From: an uncultured Eubacteriales bacterium
Lineage (GTDB): Bacteria; Bacillota_I; Bacilli_A; RF39; UBA660
Assembly: GCA_905211265.1 (NCBI GenBank)
Contig: CAJMAC010000023.1
Coordinates: 1 to 17,742 of the forward strand
DNA: 17,742 bases
Reading direction: 5' to 3'
Shown: one piece after another, positions 1 to 6,343 of the stretch
Layout of the letters: every line of letters begins with the position of its first letter
Position numbering within the stretch: the stretch's first letter is position 1
Made by a program: the position numbers and the translations under genes
The notes under the pieces: model-generated
Told to the model about the DNA's origin: nothing
Database searches by the model: none
What the model saw: the letters and a program-made list of their open reading frames with translations, nothing else

Positions 1-24
1 CACTTAATAGTGAGGCTTTTTTTA
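1..24. terminator. Intrinsic terminator cut by window edge
   Basis: The plus strand reads CACT-TAAT-AGTG followed by AGGC and seven T. The minus strand therefore has GCCTCACT before a four-base loop and AGTG, and the partner of GCCT would lie just outside the window. The visible U-tract is on the plus strand, so it would end a gene entering from the left. If A residues lie beyond the edge it would also end the cotJ transcript. The stop codon of the CotJC-like gene is only 11 bases away. Confidence 0.5.
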
Positions 25-34
25 ATGTCTATCG

Positions 35-241
35 TTAATGTACTAATTCTTCAGTACCAATATCAGTTAATAAAGCTTTTCCTTTATCATCTGGCATAGT
101 GTATCTTTGGTTTAAGTATCTCCATGCTGCAGCAAGTTCACCGTTTGCGCCACCATATTGCGTAATTAAATATTTTGCCATTCTTAAATCTTTTTTCTTA
201 ATATCTATTGGATATTGTAATGTTTTAACATATTTCCACAT
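35..241 (-). CDS. cotJC: CotJC-like protein (manganese catalase family), truncated to N-terminal half
   Basis: This 68-residue protein begins MWKYVKTLQYP and carries QYGGANGELAAAWRYLNQRYTMP and DIGTEELVH, the opening of CotJC, a spore-coat protein of the manganese catalase family. The Glu in NGEL and the EELxH motif correspond to metal ligands of the first half of the four-helix bundle. Normal CotJC proteins are close to 190-200 residues. Here a TAA follows the ligand His directly, and a terminator hairpin starts about 11 bases later, so the second half with its remaining ligands is absent, not merely frameshifted. The start is the ATG at 241: it overlaps the TAA of the upstream gene by one base (TAATG) and has AAGGAG just before it, so translation is probably coupled. 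Catalase activity is unlikely; a structural remnant or a decaying gene are both possible. The family call is firm, function is not. Confidence 0.75.
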   Translation of the reverse strand: MWKYVKTLQYPIDIKKKDLRMAKYLITQYGGANGELAAAWRYLNQRYTMPDDKGKALLTDIGTEELVH

Positions 242-762
242 TATAATTCTCCTTCCCAAGGCCATGGCATATTTTTCCATAACCAAGTATTACTTTCTAA
301 TGCACTACTATTTAAATCAATTGGGCCATACATTTTTTCATATTCATTTTTTAAATTATTTTTAATTTTTCTATATTCATTATATAAATTAATGTAGGAA
401 GAATTATTTGGATAATTATCTAAATATAACGCTAAATCATTCATTGCAAATGCATATGCTAATATATCATTTAATTTCTTTTGTCTTTCTGTTTTAGGTT
501 GTAATGTTTGTACTTTATAATTCTTGTATGGATCATATAAATTTTTAAATAGATTTCCTTTTTCTAAACCTTCTTTTGGGTCTAATAATTCATTATTTAA
601 AGTTGGTTGCATAAAGGTAGTATTAAATGCGCTATCTACTGGATAATTCATATTAGACATATTTTGATAGGTATTATAGGATAGTTCCCTAGTTAACATC
701 ACATCACTAGGATTTGGTATATAGTTATTCATATAACTATAATAATCATTATAATTGTTCAT
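241..762 (-). CDS. cotJB: CotJA-CotJB fusion, spore-coat-type protein
   Basis: This 173-residue protein has two parts. Residues about 1-85 are rich in Asn, Tyr and Met and contain a CotJA-like stretch near 57-80 (LLDPKEGLEKGNLFKNLYDPY). Residues about 88-173 match CotJB: FAMNDLALYLDNYP near 105-118, YGPIDL near 145-150, and a Trp/Pro-rich end (W160, W162 and PWPWE at 166-170). In spore formers CotJA, CotJB and CotJC are three separate proteins encoded in one operon that is under the mother-cell factor sigma-E in Bacillus, and they join the spore coat. Here A and B are one reading frame with no stop between them, followed by the truncated cotJC. The start ATG is preceded by AGGTGATGAGAA. A strict CotJA match is weaker than the CotJB match. 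Confidence 0.8.
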   Translation of the reverse strand: MNNYNDYYSYMNNYIPNPSDVMLTRELSYNTYQNMSNMNYPVDSAFNTTFMQPTLNNELLDPKEGLEKGNLFKNLYDPYKNYKVQTLQPKTERQKKLNDILAYAFAMNDLALYLDNYPNNSSYINLYNEYRKIKNNLKNEYEKMYGPIDLNSSALESNTWLWKNMPWPWEGEL

Positions 763-876
763 TTCTCATCACCTAACATATAGTATGTTTTAATTATATT
801 TTTGTATAGGTAAATGACTATCAAGGTAATAGTTTATTGTAAATATTTAATTTTCTGTATTTTTTTAGAATTTCTA

Positions 877-905
877 TTGTTTTTGTTTATGTTAAATAGT
901 ATAAT
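877..905 (+). promoter_or_regulatory. Promoter, no obvious gene downstream
   Basis: TTGTTT (877-882), a 17-base spacer and a perfect TATAAT (900-905) form a sigma-A type promoter. Its transcript would run into an orphan Shine-Dalgarno and then into the Abi module. Confidence 0.5.
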
Positions 906-941
906 AGCAAATAGTGACTAAAAATTTAACTAACAAAATAG

Positions 942-960
942 AAAGGAGGAAAAAGTCTTA
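942..960 (+). promoter_or_regulatory. Orphan Shine-Dalgarno and sequence complementary to the abi leader
   Basis: AAAGGAGG (942-949) is an ideal ribosome binding site, yet no ATG, GTG or TTG lies at a usable distance and the nearby frames close at once. The next ten bases, AAAAAGTCTT (951-960), are the exact reverse complement of AAGACTTTTT (1056-1065) in the 3' arm and tail of the abi leader hairpin. It may be the 5' remnant of a gene displaced by the Abi module, or part of a regulatory leader. Confidence 0.35.
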
Positions 961-989
961 ATTTTTTAAATAAAATTTCACATTGGGTA

Positions 990-1018
990 TTGACAAAAAT
1001 TACAATTTAATATATCAT
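990..1018 (+). promoter_or_regulatory. Strong promoter of the abi gene
   Basis: A perfect TTGACA (990-995), 17-base spacer and TATCAT (1013-1018, five of six) predict a transcript start near 1025. The leader would be about 47 nt, almost wholly taken up by the hairpin that follows. Confidence 0.75.
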
Positions 1019-1032
1019 TATGTTGTAAGTGA

Positions 1033-1065
1033 TCTTCGGTATCCCGTGTGGACCGAAGACTTTTT
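1033..1065 (+). ncRNA. 5' leader hairpin of the abi gene
   Basis: An uninterrupted 8-bp stem TCTTCGGT/ACCGAAGA (1033-1040 with 1052-1059) closes an 11-base loop ATCCCGTGTGG (1041-1051), followed by five T (1061-1065). It could act as an attenuator or as a protein/RNA recognition site. It lies between the promoter and the abi start codon. The loop is complementary, with two G-U pairs, to the loop of the hairpin at the far end of the gene. Its GC content is far above its surroundings. Structured RNAs near Abi_2 genes have been reported (the abiF RNA motif); I cannot confirm membership without a covariance model. Confidence 0.65.
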
Positions 1066-1071
1066 GTTTAC

Positions 1072-2028
1072 ATGAAAGAATTTAAAACACTAGAAGAACA
1101 AATAGAATTATTGAAAACAAGAAATATATTATTTAATGATGAAGAAAGTACAAGAAAAATATTATTACACAATAACTACTATAACATTATAAACGGATAT
1201 AAAGATTTGTTTTTAGATACTAATAATCCCACAGTTTACAAACAAAACACTACTTTTGAGGAAATATATTCACTTTATGAATTTGACAGACAATTAAGAA
1301 ATATTTTTTTAGAATATATTTTAAAAATAGAAAATTCATTACGCTCATTAATTGCATACTATTTTTCAAAAGAATACGGAAATGACAATTATTTAAAATT
1401 AGATAATTTTGAAATTTTTAACAATGTTAATGTAACTATGGAAACAAAGCAAAAACAAATTAAATTTATTCAAAATCTTATTGGAAACATTAATAAAAAT
1501 ATTGCTCAAAATATTGATAATAAATATATTAAACATTATATGACACAATATGGTTTTGTACCATTATGGGTACTAGTTAACATTTTATCATTTGGTGACA
1601 TATGTAATTTTTATAGATTAATGAAACAAAAACAAAGAATTGAACTATCTATGGAGTTTAATATTGCTGAACTCGATTTATCAAGTTTACTTAATATTCT
1701 TTGTAAGACTAGAAATTTATGTGCACATGGTGAATGACTATATAACTATAACTTTCAAACAAATACAAGTATCAATGACACTAAATATCATTCACTTTTA
1801 AATTTATCAAAAACAAACAACAGATATAATATAGGAAAAAATGATTTATTTGCTATTGTAATTGCTTTAAAATTACTATTAAGTGAAGATGATTATAAAA
1901 AATTCCATAGTAAATTATTTAGCCGAATTATGAGTATTCAATCTAAATTAAAAACTATAACACTTAATAATGTTTTAAATGCAATGAATTTTCCAAATAA
2001 TTGGCACGACATATTAAAAATGTCCTAA
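1072..2028 (+). pseudogene. Abi_2/AbiF-family abortive infection protein (HEPN RNase), interrupted by one TGA
   Basis: The Abi_2 family covers AbiD/AbiF-type phage-resistance proteins with a HEPN ribonuclease fold. The N-terminus (KTLEEQIELLKTRNI), the NYYNIINGYKDLF region near residues 31-45 and the FDRQLRNIFLEYILKIENSLR stretch are characteristic. The HEPN motif RxxxxH is R214-NLCA-H219. Codon 222 is TGA (1735-1737), after which the same frame stays open for 96 codons (LYNYNFQTNT to NWHDILKMS) and ends at TAA 2026-2028, giving 318 codons, a normal family length. Relatives commonly read CAH(G/N)xRLY here, so the TGA most simply derives from an Arg CGA by a C-to-T change. The chosen ATG has a poor Shine-Dalgarno; a GTG at 1048 lies inside the leader hairpin and is unlikely. 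The truncated product would keep the catalytic motif but lose the last third. Either a decaying gene, a tolerated toxin mutant, or an assembly error. Confidence 0.85.
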
Positions 2029-2049
2029 GTCCACGTGGGATACTTAGGA
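2023..2049 (+). ncRNA. 3' hairpin overlapping the abi stop codon
   Basis: An 8-bp stem TCCTAAGT/ACTTAGGA (2023-2030 with 2042-2049) closes the 11-base loop CCACGTGGGAT (2031-2041). The stop codon TAA lies in the 5' arm. There is no U-tract, so it is not a standard terminator. The loop can pair along its whole length with the loop at 1041-1051; extending into the stems, GTATCCC-nnn-TGGAC occurs here in inverted orientation relative to the leader hairpin. A role as paired recognition sites for the Abi protein, or as a kissing-loop bridge between mRNA ends, is inference. Confidence 0.6.
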
Positions 2050-2145
2050 TCGATAATAATATATGTAAAAAAAGATATTTTATTCAAAATTATAAAAAAA
2101 TTAATAAAATAGTTAACTTTTTATAGAGAAAATGATACATTATAT

Positions 2146-2174
2146 TTGACAACATTAGCAGTGATGCTTTTTAT
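2146..2174 (+). promoter_or_regulatory. Candidate promoter of the Abi-associated RNA
   Basis: A perfect TTGACA (2146-2151) is followed after 17 bases by TTTTAT (2169-2174, four of six). The -10 is imperfect, but the start it predicts (about 2181) lies just ahead of the GC-rich hairpin and terminator. Confidence 0.45.
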
Positions 2175-2180
2175 GTAGTT

Positions 2181-2242
2181 TTTTTGTCGGCGACGACTTA
2201 TATTTATACTAGTCAAATTTATTTTGACTAGTTTTATTTTTT
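2181..2242 (+). ncRNA. Putative small structured RNA downstream of abi
   Basis: About 60 nt with no open frame contain GTCG-GCGA-CGAC (2186-2197), a 4-bp GC stem capped by a GNRA-type GCGA tetraloop, and then a 10-bp terminator stem. This is one of the few GC-rich patches in the region, as expected when structure is under selection. Its place directly after an Abi_2 gene fits the abiF RNA, and recent work describes AbiF proteins as toxins held by a neighbouring RNA. Assignment to that family is inference from position and structure. Confidence 0.5.
2208..2242 (+). terminator. Intrinsic terminator of the Abi/RNA module
   Basis: A perfect 10-bp stem ACTAGTCAAA/TTTGACTAGT (2208-2217 with 2223-2232) with loop TTTAT is followed by TTTATTTTTT. 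It is the strongest terminator in this part of the window and closes the module. Confidence 0.8.
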
Positions 2243-2346
2243 AACTTATTCATTAAAATAGTTCTTGAATAACTATCTTTACTTTATATTTCTCTAAAGC
2301 ATAAATATAATATAACTAAAAAAAAATACTAAAATAATAAAAAGTA

Positions 2347-2369
2347 TGCTATAATATTTTTTAGGAGGG
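2347..2369 (+). promoter_or_regulatory. Extended -10 promoter and RBS of the 308-residue gene
   Basis: TGCTATAAT (2347-2355) is a perfect extended -10 element without a convincing -35. AGGAGGG (2363-2369) is a strong ribosome binding site seven bases before the ATG. The leader is very short. Confidence 0.65.
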
Positions 2370-2375
2370 TTTAAG

Positions 2376-3302
2376 ATGTACATTGAAAGAAATTATGTTA
2401 TAGTATCAGAAATTATTTATACACGTTGTGATTCTGATGAAGATAAACTTAATAAATTTAAAAAAGCAGTTAGATATTATATTGATATAATTAAAAAGTT
2501 TATTACAAGTGATTTAACAAAATTAAGTGATAAGGAATTTTATGAATTATTAAATGAATTTTATGGTATATGTCTTGGAAGTGAAGATTATTTAAAAATG
2601 CTTTCTAAATATTATAATAAACAATATACTAGTATTAATAAAATACCTACTACAATGACATACACTAGTATTGCAACTGAAAAATTTGCAAAAAAATTTG
2701 ATTGGTGGGAACAACTTTATCAAGTACACTATTTTGCTGCTACTAGTGAACAAGTTATGTTTGATTATAATAAAGTATATTCAAAGAAAGAAATAAAAAA
2801 ATTAGTATCTGATAAAGATATAATTATTTTAAAGGAAGAAATAAATCCAATTGGCAATCAAAAAAGATTTACTAGACAAAAATATGAAATACTTCCTTCA
2901 TTAGATTTTAATATGGATAAGTGTTATAGTAGTAGTTATACTATACCTGAATTTTTCTTAGATAATAGTAATTTAATCGGAGAATTATTAAGAAAAAAGG
3001 TTACAAAAAGAACTATTTTAAAAGATATGAGAAATACTGTATTTGATTTAACTCATGAAATAAGTGATATTTTATTATCTACTAAATCAAAAGATTCATT
3101 ATATTTTGAGGCTGCTTCAATGTGTATAGAATGGTTTGAATCATCCGAAGAGAAAAAAGAACTACAAAAAATTATAAAAAAGATAATACCAGAAAAAGAT
3201 TTAATATATTTTAATAATACAATAATTGAACCATTGGAAAAGAAAGAAAAAGAACAAAATAATGTTAAAAAATTAATATTAACAAAGAATAATGAAAATT
3301 AG
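2376..3302 (+). CDS. Protein of unknown function, 308 residues
   Basis: I do not recognise a family. The protein is rich in Lys, Ile, Asn and Tyr, has no membrane segment or signal peptide, and should be cytosolic. Residues about 1-85 look helical and charged (FKKAVRYYIDIIKKFI near 28-43). A Trp/Tyr-rich patch (FDWWEQLYQVHYF) falls near 108-120. The tail from about 255 is a strongly charged helix (SEEKKELQKIIKKIIPEKD, then EPLEKKEKEQNNVKK). No cysteine or histidine metal cluster or nucleotide-binding loop is visible. It has its own promoter, an excellent RBS and its own terminator overlapping the stop codon, so it is a single-gene unit. It lies directly behind the Abi module; whether it is defence-related cannot be told from the sequence. 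Confidence 0.8.
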   Translation: MYIERNYVIVSEIIYTRCDSDEDKLNKFKKAVRYYIDIIKKFITSDLTKLSDKEFYELLNEFYGICLGSEDYLKMLSKYYNKQYTSINKIPTTMTYTSIATEKFAKKFDWWEQLYQVHYFAATSEQVMFDYNKVYSKKEIKKLVSDKDIIILKEEINPIGNQKRFTRQKYEILPSLDFNMDKCYSSSYTIPEFFLDNSNLIGELLRKKVTKRTILKDMRNTVFDLTHEISDILLSTKSKDSLYFEAASMCIEWFESSEEKKELQKIIKKIIPEKDLIYFNNTIIEPLEKKEKEQNNVKKLILTKNNEN

Positions 3303-3322
3303 CAATAAATGCTGATTTTTTT
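3297..3322 (+). terminator. Intrinsic terminator of the 308-residue gene
   Basis: AATTAGCA/TGCTGATT (3297-3304 with 3310-3317, one G-U pair) with loop ATAAA and a T-run to 3322. The TAG stop is inside the 5' arm. Confidence 0.7.
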
Positions 3323-3381
3323 ATATTATATATACCCTGCAAACATACAAGTAAATAAGTAAAATATATAATTTGTAAGTA

Positions 3382-3430
3382 ATAACATAGATCTTAGGCT
3401 ATGTTATCAAAGTGAAGCCTTAGGCTTCAC
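3382..3430. repeat. Two tandem palindromic hairpins sharing CTTAGGCT
   Basis: Hairpin A is ATAACATAG/CTATGTTAT (9 bp, loop ATCTTAGG, 3382-3407). Four bases later hairpin B is GTGAAGCC-TTA-GGCTTCAC (8 bp, perfect, 3412-3430). Both contain CTTAGGCT. Neither has a U-tract, and the real typA terminator lies beyond. The pair resembles a REP-type intergenic element; whether it recurs in the genome cannot be seen here. Confidence 0.55.
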
Positions 3431-3433
3431 GAC

Positions 3434-3469
3434 AAAAAAACTTGGTATTATTATTTACCAAGTTTTTTT
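3434..3469 (-). terminator. Terminator of typA, bidirectional in form
   Basis: ACTTGGTA/TACCAAGT (3440-3447 with 3456-3463) is flanked by A7 on one side and T7 on the other, so it can end transcription from either strand. It overlaps the last codons and stop of typA. Confidence 0.8.
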
Positions 3470-5277
3470 GCATCAAATTTCTTTCTTAATTCTGTATTTA
3501 AAATTCTTTTTCTTAATCTAACAGATAAAGGTGTAACTTCTACTAATTCATCATCATTTATATATTCTAAGCAATACTCTAATGGTGTTGGTCTAGGACG
3601 TTTTAATACTACTGTATGATCAGAACCTGCTGCTCTGGTATTTGTTAATTGTTTACCTTTTACAACATTTACTGCTATATCATTTTCACGATTGCATTCT
3701 CCTACTATCATACCTTCATATACTTCTGTACCTGGTTCAATAAACATAACCCCTCTATCTTCTAAGTTACCAATTGAGTATGCTGTTGCTTTACCATTTT
3801 CCATTGAAACAAGTACTCCTAATTTTCTTTCTCCAACTTGGAAATCTTCAACTTTTTTATATTCACTAAATGTATGATTAATTATTCCATATCCTTTTGT
3901 CATAGTCATAAAATCAGTAGAAAATCCAATTAATCCACGGGAAGGAATACTATAATTTAATCTAACTAAATTATTTACATTAGTCATATTTTGCATTACT
4001 CCTCCACGAAGTCCTAAGGCTTCAATTACTGGTCCAACATTTTCTTCAGGTACTTCAATTTGTACATCTTCATATGGTTCACATTTTACACCATCTATTT
4101 CTTTTATAATAACTTCTGGACGAGATACTTGAAGTTCAAAACCTTCTCTTCTCATATTTTCTATTAATATTGATAAATGTAGTTCTCCACGACCTGATAC
4201 TATAAATGAATCATTACCAGATTGCTCTACTTTTAAACTTACATCTTTTTGTGTTTCTTTAATTAATCTTTCTTCTATTTTTCTTGCAGTTACTAATTTA
4301 CCTTCTCTACCTACAAATGGACTATCATTAGTCATAAATGTCATTTTTAATGTAGGTTCATCTATTCTAAGAATTGGTAGAGCTTCTTCTTTTCCAATAT
4401 CACATACTGTTTCTCCTACTGATATATCTGGAAGTCCTGCTATTGCTACAATATCACCAGCATCTGCTTCATTTATTTCAATTCTCTTAAGTCCTAAAAA
4501 TCCAAATAATTTTTGTATTCTAAATTGTTTAATTGAACCATCTAATCTTACACAAGATACCATTTCATTTACTTTAATTTTACCTGATTTTACTCTACCT
4601 ATTCCTATTCTTCCTACATAGTCATTATAATCTAATAATGCAGGTTGAAATTGTAAGTTACCATTAACATTTACTTCTGGAGCAGGTATTTCATCAATTA
4701 TTAATTTAAAGATATCATCATAACTTTCTTTTTGAGTTGAAATATCAGGATCCAAACTTGCTGTTCCATTTAATGCTGAAACATAAGCTATTTTAAAGTC
4801 TAATTGTTCTTCAGTTGCACCAAGTTCAATAAATAAATCAATTACTTCATCAATAACACCATTAATTCTTGCCGTAGGTTTATCTACTTTATTAATTACC
4901 ACAATCGGTTTTACTCCTGCTTCTAAAGCCTTCTTTAAAACAAATCTAGTTTGTGGCATTGTACCTTCATAAGCATCTACTAAAAGCATAACACCATCAA
5001 CCATGTTCATAATTCTTTCAACTTCTCCACCAAAATCAGCATGTCCTGGAGTATCTAGGATATTTATTTTATATCCATCATAATTAATTGAAGTTGTCTT
5101 AGCTAAAATAGTTATTCCTCTTTCACGTTCAATATCATTTGAATCCATTGCACGTTCTACTACTTGTTCATTATCTCTAAATGTATGTGATTTTTTTAAC
5201 AATTGATCTACAAATGTAGTTTTACCATGGTCAACATGGGCAATAATTGCTATATTTCTAATTTTTTGATTATTCAT
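3451..5277 (-). CDS. typA: Translational GTPase TypA/BipA
   Basis: This ribosome-binding GTPase of the EF-G-like family acts on the 70S/50S particle and supports ribosome assembly and growth under stress. At 608 residues it has normal family length. The G domain is intact: P-loop AHVDHGKT (13-20), switch region RERGITI (51-57), DTPGH (75-79) and NKVD (129-132). Elongation-factor domains II, III and V and the TypA-specific C-terminal domain follow; GSDHTVVLKRPRPTPLEYCLEYINDDELVEVTP near the end is diagnostic. The ATG is preceded by AGAAGGTG. It has its own promoter and terminator, so it is expressed alone. Nothing is missing. Confidence 0.98.
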   Translation of the reverse strand: MNNQKIRNIAIIAHVDHGKTTFVDQLLKKSHTFRDNEQVVERAMDSNDIERERGITILAKTTSINYDGYKINILDTPGHADFGGEVERIMNMVDGVMLLVDAYEGTMPQTRFVLKKALEAGVKPIVVINKVDKPTARINGVIDEVIDLFIELGATEEQLDFKIAYVSALNGTASLDPDISTQKESYDDIFKLIIDEIPAPEVNVNGNLQFQPALLDYNDYVGRIGIGRVKSGKIKVNEMVSCVRLDGSIKQFRIQKLFGFLGLKRIEINEADAGDIVAIAGLPDISVGETVCDIGKEEALPILRIDEPTLKMTFMTNDSPFVGREGKLVTARKIEERLIKETQKDVSLKVEQSGNDSFIVSGRGELHLSILIENMRREGFELQVSRPEVIIKEIDGVKCEPYEDVQIEVPEENVGPVIEALGLRGGVMQNMTNVNNLVRLNYSIPSRGLIGFSTDFMTMTKGYGIINHTFSEYKKVEDFQVGERKLGVLVSMENGKATAYSIGNLEDRGVMFIEPGTEVYEGMIVGECNRENDIAVNVVKGKQLTNTRAAGSDHTVVLKRPRPTPLEYCLEYINDDELVEVTPLSVRLRKRILNTELRKKFDAKKLGK

Positions 5278-5307
5278 ATTTACACCTTCTTTTTCTCACA
5301 AATGTAG

Positions 5308-5337
5308 ATTATACCACAAAATATATCTTTTATGCAA
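5308..5337 (-). promoter_or_regulatory. Promoter of typA
   Basis: On the minus strand TTGCAT (5337-5332), an 18-base spacer, then TGG-TATAAT, an extended and perfect -10 (5313-5308). The leader is about 25 nt. Confidence 0.75.
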
Positions 5338-5352
5338 TATTTTTGTTATAAT

Positions 5353-6036
5353 TTATAAATTATTTTTTATTAGTTTTTTATTACTTATATCAAATAATTC
5401 TGTATCTTCAAATTTTAAATAATAATTTTCTATAATTCTTCCTATTATATATACAAGTTCACTATAACTAGGATTATAAGAATATTTAGAAAAACATTCT
5501 GCGATTAATTCTTCATAATTAATTTTAGAATAAGTACTTAATGTTTTATTATTTTTTAGGTTACCTTCTAAAAGTTCTAACATCTTAGGATTAGAAATTA
5601 ACTTAAATATCTTTGAAAATATATGCCCAACTTCATGATATACGGCATCCTTAATATTTCTAGAATAACACCATTCATCAGCATAGTCACTTTTTAAAGC
5701 ATTAATAGCATTTTTATATTTAACTAATCTATTAACCCCTATTCCTATAAAATCAGGTTTATAGTATAAGATTGAATCATAATAATTAAGATTCTTATCT
5801 TTTTTTGGTAAATACATACTTGCAGTAGTCATTATTGTTTTATCATCATTTTCATAAATACAATTACATTCTTCATAATTATTATTTAAATAATTTACTA
5901 AATAATCTATATCACTTACTAAACAAATTGTATTATTTAATCTAGGATATTTAGTAATTATTTCTTTTAATGAACTATATATTTCTTTTCCTAGTTTTCT
6001 ATCTAAATTATCAATAATAATATTATCATTAGACAT
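5353..6036 (-). CDS. Putative cytosolic metallopeptidase with HEVGH motif
   Basis: The only recognisable signature is a zincin motif, AVYHEVGHIF, with H134, E135 and H138 (counted from the start chosen here), and a downstream NYEELIAECFSKY block (about 173-185) whose Glu could be the third zinc ligand. There is no signal peptide or membrane helix, so it should act in the cytoplasm. The first 120 residues show no known domain. Zincin-like proteins of this size also occur in prophages and toxin-type families, but no phage genes are nearby. I chose the ATG at 6036 because AGGTG lies five bases before it; an ATG seven codons upstream (6057) has only a weak AAGTAA. It has a separate promoter and probably a single-gene transcript. 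Substrate unknown. Confidence 0.75.
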   Translation of the reverse strand: MSNDNIIIDNLDRKLGKEIYSSLKEIITKYPRLNNTICLVSDIDYLVNYLNNNYEECNCIYENDDKTIMTTASMYLPKKDKNLNYYDSILYYKPDFIGIGVNRLVKYKNAINALKSDYADEWCYSRNIKDAVYHEVGHIFSKIFKLISNPKMLELLEGNLKNNKTLSTYSKINYEELIAECFSKYSYNPSYSELVYIIGRIIENYYLKFEDTELFDISNKKLIKNNL

Positions 6037-6084
6037 AATTTCACCTGTTTCATTCATAATTTTACTTGCTTGTCAGCGTTTTAT

Positions 6085-6113
6085 ATAATAACTTAAAAAT
6101 AGTTATTTGTCAA
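6085..6113 (-). promoter_or_regulatory. Promoter of the HEVGH gene
   Basis: Minus strand: perfect TTGACA (6113-6108), 17-base spacer, TATTAT (6090-6085). A near-consensus sigma-A promoter with a leader of about 40 nt. Confidence 0.75.
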
Positions 6114-6204
6114 ATCAATCTTATCAACTTATCATAATTATAATATTTTTATAGTAATTACATACATTTATATATAAGAAATATACAAATAAGGATAAAG
6201 ATAA

Positions 6205-6229
6205 GAAAAAAAGAGATTATTTTCTCTTT
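6205..6229 (-). terminator. Terminator of the 33-residue ORF
   Basis: Minus strand AAAGAGA/TCTCTTT (6229-6223 with 6216-6210) followed by TTTTTC. It overlaps the end of the small ORF and supports it as a complete transcription unit. Confidence 0.65.
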
Positions 6230-6318
6230 CCTAATTCAATCGCAGTTTTTAATTTAATATATGATAATTGTTCTACCATATCTTCGATCATATCATCACA
6301 TAATATATAGTCTGGCAT
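6217..6318 (-). CDS. Small acidic ORF, 33 residues, unknown function
   Basis: An ATG at 6318, with AAGGAG seven bases before it, opens a 33-codon frame: MPDYILCDDMIEDMVEQL continuing to a basic tail ELGKRK. The first 20 residues are acidic and amphipathic, the last 13 basic, with one Cys and no membrane segment. An extended -10 promoter lies about 25 bases upstream and a terminator overlaps the stop codon, so promoter, RBS, frame and terminator are in the right order. That arrangement, more than the sequence, argues that it is real. I recognise no family. It is divergent from recU and could be a small regulator, but this is only context. Confidence 0.55.
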   Translation of the reverse strand: MPDYILCDDMIEDMVEQLSYIKLKTAIELGKRK

Positions 6319-6343
6319 AATCACTCTCCTTACTTTCATATTT

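Larger units (their letters stand above)
763..989. other. Intergenic stretch with cotJ leader and an orphan plus-strand promoter
   Basis: On the minus strand, upstream of cotJ, the octamer CATACTAT (780-787) resembles a sigma-E -10 element, but I find no matching -35 at the right distance; TTGATA and TATAAT-like strings also occur with poor spacing. On the plus strand there is a good promoter and a Shine-Dalgarno sequence without a gene, listed separately. No open frame of coding character is visible. Confidence 0.4.

Noticed and set aside
99..365. Plus-strand frame across the cotJ genes
   Set aside because: Antisense to two recognisable proteins; no RBS.
1048..1071. GTG at 1048 as the abi start
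   Set aside because: It lies inside the leader hairpin and adds residues not seen in the family; the family N-terminus begins at the ATG at 1072.
1735..1737. TGA as a sense codon (Mycoplasma-type code) that would rescue the abi frame
   Set aside because: Trp is TGG in all conserved genes, no in-frame TGA occurs in typA, thrS, ponA, cca or nth, recU ends at TGA in the expected place, and the abi position calls for Arg, not Trp.
3382..3430. CRISPR repeat or terminator
   Set aside because: Only two unlike palindromes with a 4-base gap, no spacers, no cas genes and no U-tract.
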